NCBI GenBank assembly: GCA_002356455.1
Contig: AP017968.1
Span: 2,356,001-2,420,000 of the forward strand
Length of the DNA: 64,000 nt
From: Fusobacterium varium
GTDB lineage: Bacteria; Fusobacteriota; Fusobacteriia; Fusobacteriales; Fusobacteriaceae
Direction: 5' to 3'
Below, piece after piece: positions 9,844 through 19,017 of the stretch; the stretch's first letter is position 1, and each line of letters begins with the position of its first letter. The notes under the pieces are model-generated. The model was not told where the DNA came from and made no database searches. It saw only the letters and a program-made list of their open reading frames with translations. Position numbers and translations under genes: made by a program.

Positions 9844-10425
9844 ATGGACAACAAAAAAATTAAAGATGCTAAAAATGGTGATGACAAAGCTTTTATTGAA
9901 ATTTTTCAAAGTTTAAAAAGAATTATTCTTTATAGAACTAAAAAATACTTCTTTTATGGCGGAGATAAAGATGATGTAATGCAGGAAGCCATGATTGGAC
10001 TTTTTAAGGCTATTAATGCCTATGATGAAAATAAAACTGCTTCCTTTAAAACTTTTGCATTGTTATGTATAAAACGTCATCTGATAACCACTTTAAAAAA
10101 TTCCAATTCCAGAAAAAATAAAATACTTAATATGGCTGTTTCTCTGCAAGCAGAAGGTGAAGGTGAACCTAATATAACATATACTCATCAATCTTTTATA
10201 TTTCACTCCCCAGAAGAATTATGTCTTGGAAAAGAAAAAATGGAATATGTTAATAAATATTTAAAAATCCATTTAAGCCCAATGGAAAATGAAATTTTTG
10301 AATATCTCATTGCTGAAATGACATACATTGAAATAGCAGAAATCACTGGGAGAGACGTTAAATCAATAGATAATTGTATCCAAAGAATAAAGAAAAAATT
10401 AAAAAATTTCATGCTTGACTATTAA
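9844..10425 (+). CDS. SigH-like sigma-70 family RNA polymerase sigma factor
   Basis: 193 aa. Region 2 is visible at ~10-80 (GDDKAFIEIFQ ... DDVMQEAMIGLFKAINAYDENKTASFKTFALLCIKRHLITTLK), the pattern of clostridial/Bacillus SigH (Spo0H) rather than small ECF factors. Region 4 is at ~145-190 with the helix-turn-helix MTYIEIAEITGRDVKSIDNCIQRIKKKL. It would direct polymerase to a specific promoter set. No sporulation is expected in this lineage, so competence or envelope functions are possible targets. No anti-sigma gene is adjacent. Start has an AGGAGG box. An IS1182 element begins 16 bp after its stop and supplies the downstream hairpin. Confidence 0.85.
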   Translation: MDNKKIKDAKNGDDKAFIEIFQSLKRIILYRTKKYFFYGGDKDDVMQEAMIGLFKAINAYDENKTASFKTFALLCIKRHLITTLKNSNSRKNKILNMAVSLQAEGEGEPNITYTHQSFIFHSPEELCLGKEKMEYVNKYLKIHLSPMENEIFEYLIAEMTYIEIAEITGRDVKSIDNCIQRIKKKLKNFMLDY

Positions 10426-10507
10426 AAGTAAAAATAATAAAGGGGCTGTTGCAAATTAGTGATTGATAAACTAATTTGTGCAGCCTCTCTTATTTTTCAT
10501 AAAAAAA

Positions 10508-11945
10508 GCTGAGTAACATTTAAAAAAAATGTTTTACTCAGCTCTCTTTTTTGTATAATATAGTTACCACCCTAATTATACAAAGGAGACATTCATGCAA
10601 ATCAAACATATTATCTCTAAAATCAATATAACAAATCTTTTAGGTAAAATCAAGAAATATTTTAAAAATGAGCATTTTGAGGATGTTAAACAGACTATTC
10701 AAAAATTCTTAGCTTGTTCTATTGATAAATCTTTTCTCTCTCTTCAATGCCCTAATTGTCATGAGGCGCATAAAATTAAAGTTACTTGTAAATCTAGATT
10801 TTGTCCTTCCTGCGGTAAACGTTATTCTGCTGTTTGAACTGAAAAAACTTCCACTTCTCTTATTGATGTTAAACATAGAAGTGTCCTTTTTACTATTCCT
10901 GAAGAACTTAGAATGTTTTTCTTCTATGATAGAGACCTTTTAACTAAGCTTGCTTATGCTGTTAATGATGTTTTTAAATATCAATTTCATAACATTAAAG
11001 CAAAAAATCAAAGAATTCATAAAATTTCAAAATATTCCTCTAAATACTTTACTAACTCAGATATCATTCATTATGGATTGATTACTGTTATTCATACCTT
11101 TGGGCGCGATCTTAAATGGAACCCTCATATTCATGCTATTGTTACTTTAGGTGGATTCAATAAAAACTTCCAATTTCTTGAAAAAAAATATTTTCATGTC
11201 AATTCCATTGCTGGACAATGGAAAAAAATGGTTATTGATATTGTTAAATCTGGAAATTATCACAAGCCTGAAATTAAAGCTAAAGCTTATGCTGCTGCTA
11301 ACTACCTTTATCGCAAAAATACAAGATTCTTTTTCAATGTTGCAAAAAATGATTTAAATAATAATATTTATGCAATTAAATATATTGGCAGATATCTGTC
11401 AAGAGCTCCTATCGCAGAATATAAAATTATTGATTTCTATGATAATAAGGTTACTTTCTATTATGAAAGTCTTGCTGATGATAAACAAAGAATTGAGCTT
11501 ACTTTAGATGTGGAAACATTTCTTTCTAAATTAATTATTCACATTCCCCCTAAACATTTCAAAATGATTAGGCGCTTTGGAATCTATTCTAGAAATATTA
11601 AATCAGAACTTAAAAACATCATGAAATTCATGAGAAAATATGTCTCTAAATATTCCAATTTTACTTTTTATCAACTTGAAATATGGAAAGCTTTTGGAGT
11701 AAATCCTTTTTATTGTTTTAAATGTAATGCCAGAATGAAAGTTAAAAAAATATCATATTTTAATATACATACAGGCTCCATTTGCTGGAAAGAATATCGC
11801 TAAACAGCTGATTAACAATCAGCTTTTTTGTGCTGTCAATTTTAATCTTATTCAATTAATATATCTAATATGAATACAAAATAATTAATATTTTTTATTT
11901 TTTCAACAAATTTATCAAATTATAATTTCCTAAGAAATAAAAAAA
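10508..11945 (+). mobile_element. IS91-like element, copy A
   Basis: Defined by comparison with copies B and C and with the uninterrupted IS1182 sequence near 20590. The element begins GCTGAGTAAC, a strand of a long hairpin whose other arm is GTTTTACTCAGC (10508-10543), and ends with AGAAATAAAAAAA. The empty site reads CATAAAAAAATAG; the filled site has ATAAAAAAA on both sides. No terminal inverted repeats, as expected for IS91. A hairpin AGCTGATT/AATCAGCT plus T-run follows the transposase stop. Confidence 0.75.
10595..11803 (+). pseudogene. IS91-family HUH transposase with in-frame UGA at codon 81
   Basis: 402 codons if read through. Residues ~52-77 form a zinc ribbon (CPNCHEAH ... CKSRFCPSCGKR), residues ~175-195 the HUH metal site (WNPHIHAIVTLGG), and YAIKYIGRYLSR near 265 supplies the catalytic Tyr. 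The C-terminal HIPPKHFKMIRRFGIYSR block is the IS91 signature. Codon 81 (10835-10837) is TGA, where IS91 transposases normally have Trp after the zinc ribbon (pattern Y-x-x-x-W-x-E). The frame is otherwise open to the stop. Other Trp codons here are TGG, so the element was not built for a UGA=Trp code. Without readthrough only an 80-aa zinc-ribbon peptide and an internal restart at 10913 (296 aa, HUH and Tyr intact) are possible. Confidence 0.8.
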
Positions 11946-12034
11946 TAGAAATCTATTTTATAGATTTCTGCTAATTTATATTTTTATATTTATTTTTAAG
12001 TATCAAAAAAAGAAGTAGATGATTTTTTATTTAT

Positions 12035-13513
12035 CTAAGCTACTTTTAATGAGTGAAGTGTTGTTCCTAAGCGATTATTTATATTTCTGCTTAGATATCT
12101 GTTGAAGTTGTAAGCGATACAAAACAAACATATTTCTCTTAAAACACTTTTTTTACTTCGAACTTTTAATTTTCGCAATTTCATATCTTCTTTCAAAACT
12201 GCAAAAGCACCTTCTACTTGAATACTTCTGTTCATTCTTAATTGTTTTCCATAATTGCTTGATACATTCTCTTTTGATTTATTTGATAAAATTCTAAATC
12301 TCGCATTGTACTTAATTTTTTTGTTAGTTTCAGGATTCCAAAAATATTGAACTGTATTATTTTTGTTAGAGTATAGAAATTCTAATTCTAATCCATCTTT
12401 TCTAAATAGTTTATTTTCAGAATGATTATATATTAAATTTTCTACTCTGTTTAAATCATTTTTAAACTTTCTGATTTTAGATTTTTCAAAATATATTGGT
12501 TTTATGTATGAAGTATAGTCCATTTTTTCCAAATATTCATAATTTGAAATGCTTTCATATCCTGCATCAGCTACAATATTTTTAATTTCTAAATTTTGAG
12601 ATGAAATTTTCTCTAAAAATGGAATCAAAGTTTTAGAATCAGAAGGGTTAGAAAAAATTTCATATGAAGAAATATATTCACTAATCACTCCTATTTGTAG
12701 ATTATATCCAGGTTTTAATTGACCATTTCTCATATGGTCATCTTTCATTCTCATAAAAGTAGCATCTATATCAGTTTTTGAATAGCTATTTCTACCATTA
12801 AGATTTTTAAAATGATTAGAATATTTTTGATACTTTTCTAAGTATTCTGCGCATAATTCTAAATATTTTTGTTCTTTAGATTTTCGCTTTCCTCTACCTT
12901 TGACTATTTGAAAATTCAAATTAGAAAGATATGAATATATTTCAAGGAAGTTGTCATATTGTAAGTTGAAATCATCATTAAAATTTGAAATTAGTTCAAG
13001 AATTTTTTCATCTAATCTATCTCTGTATTTCTCAATAGATTTTTTCCAAACAAATGAATATTTATTAGCATATGCTTCAATTTTAGTACCATCAATATAT
13101 ATTGTTTCAGTAGAAATATCTTCCATTTCAAAAATTTTTTCAATGAATTGTTCAAATAGATCTGGAAGAATATCTTCAGTTTTTGCTAAAAATCTAGAAA
13201 TAGTAGAGTGAACAGGAATTTTAGAATTTTGTAAAAGAAACCTAAATTTAATATTTTCATGGCAAGCCATTTCTATATCTCTAGTAGAAGTTAAATTGCG
13301 CGAATAGGCATAAACAATGATAGAAAACATTCTGATAGGATGTACCTTTGTTTTGTAAGAAAATACTTGCATTAAACTACTAAAATCTAATCCCTCCAAT
13401 ATTGAGCTAAGTTTTCTTACAGGATCATTATCAGAAATTTCATATTGTAAAAAGTTAAAAAGTTTAGGTTGATTTAATTGAAAAAAAATGTTATTATTAG
13501 TTGGTTTTTGCAT
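12035..13513 (-). CDS. IS1182-family DDE transposase (intact, copy 1)
   Basis: 492 aa. The N-terminal part (QLNQPKLFNFLQYEISDNDPVRKLSSILEGLDFSSL ... MFSIIVYAYSRNLTSTRDIEMAC) is the DUF772 domain; the DDE part contains IYIDGTKIEAYANKYSFVWKK (first Asp), IVADAGYESISNYEYL (second Asp) and NRSIQVEGAFAVLKEDMKLRKLKVR (catalytic Glu), the classic IS1182 arrangement. It is the complete version; the second copy is identical over most of its length but frameshifted near the start. It cuts and pastes or copies its own element through the TIRs at 10442 and 13650. Confidence 0.92.
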   Translation of the reverse strand: MQKPTNNNIFFQLNQPKLFNFLQYEISDNDPVRKLSSILEGLDFSSLMQVFSYKTKVHPIRMFSIIVYAYSRNLTSTRDIEMACHENIKFRFLLQNSKIPVHSTISRFLAKTEDILPDLFEQFIEKIFEMEDISTETIYIDGTKIEAYANKYSFVWKKSIEKYRDRLDEKILELISNFNDDFNLQYDNFLEIYSYLSNLNFQIVKGRGKRKSKEQKYLELCAEYLEKYQKYSNHFKNLNGRNSYSKTDIDATFMRMKDDHMRNGQLKPGYNLQIGVISEYISSYEIFSNPSDSKTLIPFLEKISSQNLEIKNIVADAGYESISNYEYLEKMDYTSYIKPIYFEKSKIRKFKNDLNRVENLIYNHSENKLFRKDGLELEFLYSNKNNTVQYFWNPETNKKIKYNARFRILSNKSKENVSSNYGKQLRMNRSIQVEGAFAVLKEDMKLRKLKVRSKKSVLREICLFCIAYNFNRYLSRNINNRLGTTLHSLKVA

Positions 13514-13776
13514 AGGTATATTATATTAGAAATTTGAAAAAATTTTTAGTATTTTATACCTTTTTTTATTTTAAAAGAAAAAGCTAACAAGAAGAAAACT
13601 TCAAGTCAGCTTTTTGGGTAATTGGGCCATTTTGAATTTGCAACAGCCTCTTTTAAAATATACTCTTTAAAATATTCATTTTAGATTTTATTAAATTTTA
13701 TAATTTTCTTACATCTTAATATAATTTTTACCTATAATTACATTTATTTTTCTGATCTTTATTCCAGTATAAATAA

Positions 13777-13816
13777 AAAATACCTCAAATACTACTTTCA
13801 GTATTCAAGGTATTTT
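13777..13816 (-). terminator. Intrinsic terminator of the HD/META gene pair
   Basis: AAAATACC/GGTATTTT arms around an inner AATACT/AGTATT pairing, with the T-run on the minus strand, just below the stop at 13824. Confidence 0.7.
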
Positions 13817-13823
13817 ATTCCTT

Positions 13824-14429
13824 TTATTCTTTTATAATTCCTTTATCAATATATTTTTGCACTTCCGGCATTACAAATTCATGGAAAAGTTGTGGTGTAT
13901 ACTCTATTATTGGCGACATTCTTCTCAGTACCATTTCTTTTGTAGCAGCATATTTTTTCCAAGTGTGTCCATCTGAAGTAAGGTTCTGTATAAATCCCTG
14001 AAATCTATCAAAAGTATTAGCAAACTTTGCTTCTTTTGTTTCCATATTCTCAAATTCAAGCCATAGCTTCATGAACTCTTTTTCCTGCTCTTCTGGAAGC
14101 ATTCCATATATCTTCTTTGCACTTTCTAATTCTGCACGCCATTTAGTCTGTTTGTTGTAATCTGAAAACGCAGGTGTATCTCCTGCATATATCTCAACAA
14201 TATCATGTATAAGTATCATTTTAAGAACTTTTTCCATATCTATTTCACCCAGATTAGAATATTCTTTCAATGTCATTGCACATAAAGCCATATGCCAGCT
14301 ATGTTCAGCATCATTTTCTCTCCTATTTAAATCTCCTAGTACAATAGACTGTCTTAAAATACTTTTTACTTTATCTATTTCTATTAAAAATTGAACTTGA
14401 TCTGCTAATTTTCCCATCTTTTCCCTCAT
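13824..14429 (-). CDS. HD-domain phosphohydrolase (HDDC2/YfbR-like 5'-nucleotidase)
   Basis: 201 aa. Metal-binding HD pattern is clear: His in ENDAEHSWH (~42), the HD pair in LIHDIVEIYAGDTPAF (~75-76) and a downstream Asp in ANTFDRFQGF (~137). This matches the HD_3 group, which includes 5'-deoxynucleotidase YfbR and HDDC2, hydrolysing nucleoside monophosphates. Substrate not determined. It follows the META lipoprotein gene by 12 bp and probably shares its transcript. An alternative start at codon 5 (14417) has the better-spaced GAGGG box. The gene lies between the two inverted IS1182 copies. Confidence 0.8.
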   Translation of the reverse strand: MREKMGKLADQVQFLIEIDKVKSILRQSIVLGDLNRRENDAEHSWHMALCAMTLKEYSNLGEIDMEKVLKMILIHDIVEIYAGDTPAFSDYNKQTKWRAELESAKKIYGMLPEEQEKEFMKLWLEFENMETKEAKFANTFDRFQGFIQNLTSDGHTWKKYAATKEMVLRRMSPIIEYTPQLFHEFVMPEVQKYIDKGIIKE

Positions 14430-14441
14430 TTTCCTAAAATA

Positions 14442-14852
14442 CTATTTTTTTATAAAAATCATTTCTTCTTCTTTGGCATTAGTAAGTATTAATTTATATC
14501 CATCTTTTTTTATTGTTTTTGCATTTTTCAAAAGAGTAAGATACTGATCTTCAACTATCATTTTATCTCTAGGTCCAGCCATTCTAGTTGTAGCTAAAGC
14601 TCCTATATTTATAGTTCCATTATCTATATCTGCTTTTCCAAAAAATCTATTTATTCCAGCAAATCCAAATATTCTTCCCTCTTTATCAAATCCAATAGTC
14701 AGATTATTTTCTACAAAAAGATTAGTAAGCACATACTCATTGCCAGCTACATTTTCAAGTGATACTTCTACAGGAACTTCCACTTTAACTGGTGCAGAGC
14801 TACATCCAACCAATAGTATCAAAGTTGCTAAAAAGATAAATATTTTTTTCAT
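14442..14852 (-). CDS. META/HslJ-domain lipoprotein
   Basis: 136 aa. MKKIFIFLATLILLVGCSS is a lipoprotein signal (Cys17). The mature part is one META domain: NEYVLTNLFVENNLTIGFDKEGRIFGFAGINRFFGKA and GALATTRMAGPRDKMIVEDQYLTLL are the conserved blocks, close to HslJ-type proteins linked to heat and antibiotic stress. Envelope-anchored, function unproven. An AGGTGG-type box precedes the ATG. First gene of a two-gene unit with the HD-domain gene. Confidence 0.85.
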   Translation of the reverse strand: MKKIFIFLATLILLVGCSSAPVKVEVPVEVSLENVAGNEYVLTNLFVENNLTIGFDKEGRIFGFAGINRFFGKADIDNGTINIGALATTRMAGPRDKMIVEDQYLTLLKNAKTIKKDGYKLILTNAKEEEMIFIKK

Positions 14853-15204
14853 TATTAAACCACCTCGTATAATTTTTTGTATCTTCTATAAAATTATACA
14901 ACAAATATGTGCTTCTGTACAGATTAACAAAATATATTTTATTTTATATTTTGCTTATTTAATATATTTCAAATTTAACTTTATTATTAAATACCTCCAA
15001 AGAAAAGTAAATTTATAAAAGAAATTCTATAAAATATATGTTGGAAATACTTGAGCAATAAATTTTTAAAATATTAAAATTGCAATAGTTGGATCAGAAT
15101 ACATATATTAACTTATAATTAGAGAAAGTACATTTCATTTATATAATTTTCCTCATAGTGATATTGAACATTATTAATAATTACAAAATAAACTATTTTT
15201 TTTA
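14853..15204. other. Intergenic, no gene seen
   Basis: Upstream region of the META gene and downstream flank of the candidate sRNA. The frame at 14740-15018 on the plus strand is only the antisense shadow of the META gene and has no ribosome-binding site. Confidence 0.5.
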
Positions 15205-15207
15205 ATA

Positions 15208-15361
15208 TAAAAAAACAGGATTTTATTCCTGTTTCTTTATATTAAACATAATATTTTAGAGATAATATTATAAGTTAGGGCTTACTTTGCAGAATGTTAT
15301 CAGTATAACATCCTGCTTTAAAATTTGTAATTTGTGCTGCATAAAAATTTCGTTTTTCTTA
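15208..15361 (-). ncRNA. Candidate ~155-nt small RNA
   Basis: Minus strand. A promoter with TTGAAT-17 bp-TATAAT lies at 15396-15368 and a strong terminator (AAACAGGA with TCCTGTTT, then seven T) at 15234-15208. Inside is a 12-bp stem with one mismatch and a four-base loop (15289-15316; arms GCAGAATGTTAT and ATAACATCCTGC). A 24-codon frame starts with ATG at the middle of the RNA but has no Shine-Dalgarno sequence, so I treat it as noncoding. It does not match 6S, tmRNA, RNase P or SRP RNA by eye. Confidence 0.5.
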
Positions 15362-15367
15362 TATACA

Positions 15368-15396
15368 ATTATATATCATAAATAAAATAAATTCAA
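15368..15396 (-). promoter_or_regulatory. Sigma-70 promoter of the candidate sRNA
   Basis: On the minus strand TTGAAT (15396-15391), a 17-bp spacer and consensus TATAAT (15373-15368). The nearest minus-strand structure is the hairpin/terminator pair of the candidate sRNA. Confidence 0.5.
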
Positions 15397-15615
15397 TAAT
15401 ATATCTCATTTATTTTTATACAAATTTTATAGAAACAGTATTCTTTTTTTTAATTTATTCTTCTATTTTTCACTTCACTTTGTTCACTTTGATAAATATA
15501 AATAATTTATTTTTTTTATTAAAATATCTTTTTTCTTATCTATTTTTCTTAAATTAGATTTAAAGAATTAATTTTTATATTCTAAAACTTATATAATTAT
15601 TTACAACATATATTA

Positions 15616-15644
15616 TTGCATAAATATAATTTATATTATATAAT
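15616..15644 (+). promoter_or_regulatory. Sigma-70 promoter for the 45-aa peptide leader
   Basis: TTGCAT (15616-15621), 17 bp, TATAAT (15639-15644). Predicted start near 15651, immediately before the first leader hairpin. Confidence 0.45.
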
Positions 15645-15650
15645 TATATC

Positions 15651-15780
15651 AAGAAGAAATTCTTGGATGCATTGCCCCCCGGTAATGTATACGTCAACTA
15701 ATTTTCCTTCCAATAATTTTTTTATTTGACCAGATGAAAAATATATTGGAAGGAACTCCAAATTAAACAAAGGAGTCCTA
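15651..15780 (+). promoter_or_regulatory. Highly structured 5' leader of a small peptide gene
   Basis: Three consecutive helices can form: CAAGAA-GAAA-TTCTTG with a GNRA-type loop at the very 5' end; CATTGCC paired with GGTAATG around a C-rich loop (15670-15687); and a 12-bp perfect stem TTCCTTCCAATA (15706-15717) with TATTGGAAGGAA (15745-15756). Right after the third helix, ACTCC can pair with the GGAGT of the ribosome-binding site, hiding it. This layout is what one expects of a translationally controlled small protein or a type I toxin messenger. Confidence 0.5.
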
Positions 15781-15918
15781 ATGGAAAAAATATTATTATG
15801 TATTATTAGTATCTTAATAGTTTTTGTTATTAAATGTTGGGTTTACCCTGCTTTTATTCCATTTCTTTTTCTCATATTACTATTAATATTAATTCCAAGT
15901 TTAATAATAAAAAAATAA
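15781..15918 (+). CDS. Small hydrophobic membrane peptide (45 aa)
   Basis: ATG at 15781, five to six bases after AGGAG. The product is almost entirely hydrophobic (residues 4-43) with a central K-C-W kink at 18-20, a Pro at 23 and 27, and two Lys at the C-terminus, so it would span the membrane once or twice. Size, hydrophobicity and the structured, Shine-Dalgarno-masking leader resemble type I toxin peptides, but no sequence family is recognised and no antisense promoter was identified over the leader. A long inverted repeat (TAATTTTATTC / GAATAAAATTA, 15936-15971) follows the stop. Confidence 0.5.
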   Translation: MEKILLCIISILIVFVIKCWVYPAFIPFLFLILLLILIPSLIIKK

Positions 15919-16096
15919 ACTTATTCTATATTAATTTTATTCAAATTGCCAATTTAGAATAAAATTAAAAATTGAATTATAAAACTATTTATAATAAAAA
16001 TAAAGAGGCTGTTGCAAATTCAAAATAGCCCAATTACCCAAAAAGCTGACTTGAAGTTTTCTTCTTGTCAGCTTTTTCTTTTAAAATAAAAAAAGC

Positions 16097-17532
16097 TGAG
16101 TAACATTTAAAAAAAATGTTTTACTCAGCTCTCTTTTTTGTATAATATAGTTACCACCCTAATTATACAAAGGAGACATTCATGCAAATCAAACATATTA
16201 TCTCTAAAATCAATATAACAAATCTTTTAGATAAAATCAAGAAATATTTTAAAAATGAGCATTTTGAGGATGTTAAACAGACTATTCAAAAATTCTTAGC
16301 TTGTTCTATTGATAAATCTTTTCTCTCTCTTCAATGCCCTAAGTGTCATGAGGCGCATAAAATTAAAGTTACTTGTAAATCTAGATTTTGTCCTTCCTGC
16401 GGTAAACGTTATTCTGCTGTTTGAACTGAAAAAACTTCCACTTCTCTTATTGATGTTAAACATAGAAGTGTCCTTTTTACTATTCCTGAAGAACTTAGAA
16501 TGTTTTTCTTCTATGATAGAGACCTTTTAACTAAGCTTGCTTATGCTGTTAATGATGTTTTTAAATATCAATTTCATAACATTAAAGCAAAAAATCAAAG
16601 AATTCATAAAATTTCAAAATATTCCTCTAAATACTTTACTAACTCAGATATCATTCATTATGGATTGATTACTGTTATTCATACCTTTGGGCGCGATCTT
16701 AAATGGAACCCTCATATTCATGCTATTGTTACTTTAGGTGGATTCAATAAAAACTACCAATTTCTTGAAAAAAAATATTTTCATGTCAATTCCATTGCTG
16801 GACAATGGAAAAAAATGGTTATTGATATTGTTAAATCTGGAAATTATGACAAGCCTGAAATTAAAGCTAAAGCTTATGCTGCTGCTAACTACCTTTATCG
16901 CAAAAATACAAGATTCTTTTTCAATGTTGCAAAAAATGATTTAAATAATAATATTTATGCAATTAAATATATTGGCAGATATCTGTCAAGAGCTCCCATC
17001 GCAGAATATAAAATTATTGATTTCTATGATAATAAGGTTACTTTCTATTATGAAAGTCTTGCTGATGATAAACAAAGAATTGAGCTTACTTTAGATGCGG
17101 AAACATTTCTTTCCAAATTAATTATTCACATTCCCCCTAAACATTTCAAAATGATTAGGCGCTTTGGAATCTATTCTAGAAATATTAAATCAGAACTTAA
17201 AAATATCATGAAATTCATGAGAAAATATGTCTCTAAATATTCCAATTCTACTTTTTATCAACTTGAAATATGGAACGCTTTTGGAGTAAATCCTTTTTAT
17301 TGTTTTAAATGTAATGCCAGAATGAAAATTAAAAAAATATCATATTTTAATATACATACAGGCTCCATTTGCTGGAAAGAATATCGCTAAACAGCTGATT
17401 AACAATCAGCTTTTTTGTGCTGTCAATTTTAATCTTATTCGATTAATATATCTAATATGAATACAAAATAATTAACATTTTTTATTTTTTTAACAAATTT
17501 ATCAAATTATAATTTCCTAAGAAATAAAAAAA
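16097..17532 (+). mobile_element. IS91-like element, copy B
   Basis: Same structure as copy A: GCTGAGTAAC hairpin at the left, AGAAATAAAAAAA at the right. It lies behind AAATAAAAAAA of IS1182 copy 2, and its own right end is the landing site of copy C, giving a direct tandem. A few point differences from A and C are scattered over the element. Confidence 0.75.
16182..17390 (+). pseudogene. IS91-family HUH transposase, copy B, with in-frame UGA at codon 81
   Basis: 402 codons with the same TGA (16422-16424) after the zinc ribbon. Compared with copy A it has, among others, Asp for Gly at residue 16, Lys for Asn in the zinc ribbon, Tyr for Phe after GGFNKN, and Asn for Lys in EIW-x-AFG. Zinc ribbon, HUH and catalytic Tyr are intact. 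The differences show that the copies have been separate for some time while keeping the UGA. Confidence 0.8.
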
Positions 17533-18970
17533 GCTGAGTAACATTTAAAAAAAATGTTTTACTCAGCTCTCTTTTTTGTATAATATAGTTACCACCCTAA
17601 TTATACAAAGGAGACATTCATGCAAATCAAACATATTATCTCTAAAGTCAATATAACAAATCTTTTAGGTAAAATCAAGAAATATTTTAAAAATGAACAT
17701 TTTGAGGATGTTAAACAGACTATTCAAAAATTCTTAGCTTGTTCTATTGATAAATCTTTTCTCTCTCTTCAATGCCCTAAGTGTCATGAGGCGCATAAAA
17801 TTAAAGTTACTTGTAAATCTAGATTTTGTCCTTCCTGTGGTAAACGTTATTCTGCTGTTTGAACTGAAAAAACTTCCACTTCTCTTATTGATGTTAAACA
17901 TAGAAGTGTCCTTTTTACTATTCCTGAAGAACTTAGAATGTTTTTCTTCTATGATAGAGACCTTTTAACTAAGCTTGCTTATGCTGTTAATGATGTTTTT
18001 AAATATCAATTTCATAACATTAAAGCAAAAAATCAAAGAATTCATAAAATTTCAAAATATTCCTCTAAATACTTTACTAACTCAGATATCATTCATTATG
18101 GATTGATTACTGTTATTCATACCTTTGGGCGCGATCTTAAATGGAACCCTCATATTCATGCTATTGTTACTTTAGGTGGATTCAATAAAAACTTCCAATT
18201 TCTTGAAAAAAAATATTTTCATGTCAATTCCATTGCTGGACAATGGAAAAAAATGGTTATTGATATTGTTAAATCTGGAAATTATGACAAGCCTGAAATT
18301 AAAGCTAAAGCTTATGCTGCTGCTAACTACCTTTATCGCAAAAATACAAGATTCTTTTTCAATGTTGCAAAAAATGATTTAAATAATAATATTTATGCAA
18401 TTAAATATATTGGCAGATATCTGTCAAGAGCTCCTATCGCAGAATATAAAATTGTTGATTTCTATGATAATAAGGTTACTTTCTATTATGAAAGTCTTGC
18501 TGATGATAAACAAAGAATTGAGCTTACTTTAGATGTGGAAACATTTCTTTCCAAATTAATTATTCACATTCCCCCTAAACATTTCAAAATGATTAGGCGC
18601 TTTGGAATCTATTCTAGAAATATTAAATCAGAACTTAAAAACATCATGAAATTCATGAGAAAATATGTCTCTAAATATTCCAATTCTACTTTTTATCAAC
18701 TTGAAATATGGAACGCTTTTGGAGTAAATCCTTTTTATTGTTTTAAATGTAATGCCAGAATGAAAGTTAAAAAAATATCATATTTTAATATACATACAGG
18801 CTCCATTTGCTGGAAAGAATATCGCTAAACAGCTGATTAACAATCAGCTTTTTTGTGCTGTCAATTTTAATCTTATTCAATTAATATATCTAATATGAAT
18901 ACAAAATAATTAACATTTTTTATTTTTTCAACAAATTTATCAAATTATAATTTCCTAAGAAATAAAAAAA
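17533..18970 (+). mobile_element. IS91-like element, copy C
   Basis: Directly abuts copy B. Its right end AGAAATAAAAAAA runs into GGTATAAAATAC, which continues the IS1182 sequence that precedes the transposase start, matching the uninterrupted sequence near 13560 on the minus strand. Confidence 0.75.
17620..18828 (+). pseudogene. IS91-family HUH transposase, copy C, with in-frame UGA at codon 81
   Basis: 402 codons, TGA at 17860-17862. It differs from A and B at a few residues (for example Val for Ile in the first ten residues and IVDFY for IIDFY). All motifs described for copy A are present, and no other lesion is seen in the frame. Confidence 0.8.
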
Positions 18971-19017
18971 GGTATAAAATACTAAAAATTTTTTCAAATT
19001 TCTAATATAATATACCT

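Larger units (their letters stand above)
10442..13650 (-). mobile_element. IS1182-family element, copy 1 (interrupted by an IS91-like element)
   Basis: Terminal inverted repeats are GGGGCTGTTGCAAATT at 10442 and its near-complement ending at 13650 (GAGGCTGTTGCAAATT on the minus strand). The left terminus folds further (CAAATTAG with CTAATTTG, then GGCTG with CAGCC), and the right terminus contains a GCTGAC/GTCAGC hairpin. The transposase gene reads on the minus strand. A 1.44-kb IS91-like element (10508-11945) sits between the left terminus and the transposase stop. No clear target-site duplication is visible. Comparison with copy 2 (16005-20652) defines all edges. Confidence 0.85.

Noticed and set aside
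10595-11803. Use of a UGA=Trp genetic code
   Set aside because: All other Trp codons in the element are TGG, and genes across the window end normally in TGA, TAA or TAG.
15250-15338. 24-codon minus-strand frame (MQHKLQILKQ...) inside the candidate sRNA
   Set aside because: No Shine-Dalgarno sequence and the start is buried next to a stable stem, so treated as noncoding.
10500-19000. CRISPR-like or tandem repeat array
   Set aside because: The large repeats are complete IS elements, 1.4-1.5 kb each, not short spaced repeats. No array of 25-40-bp repeats was seen anywhere in the window.
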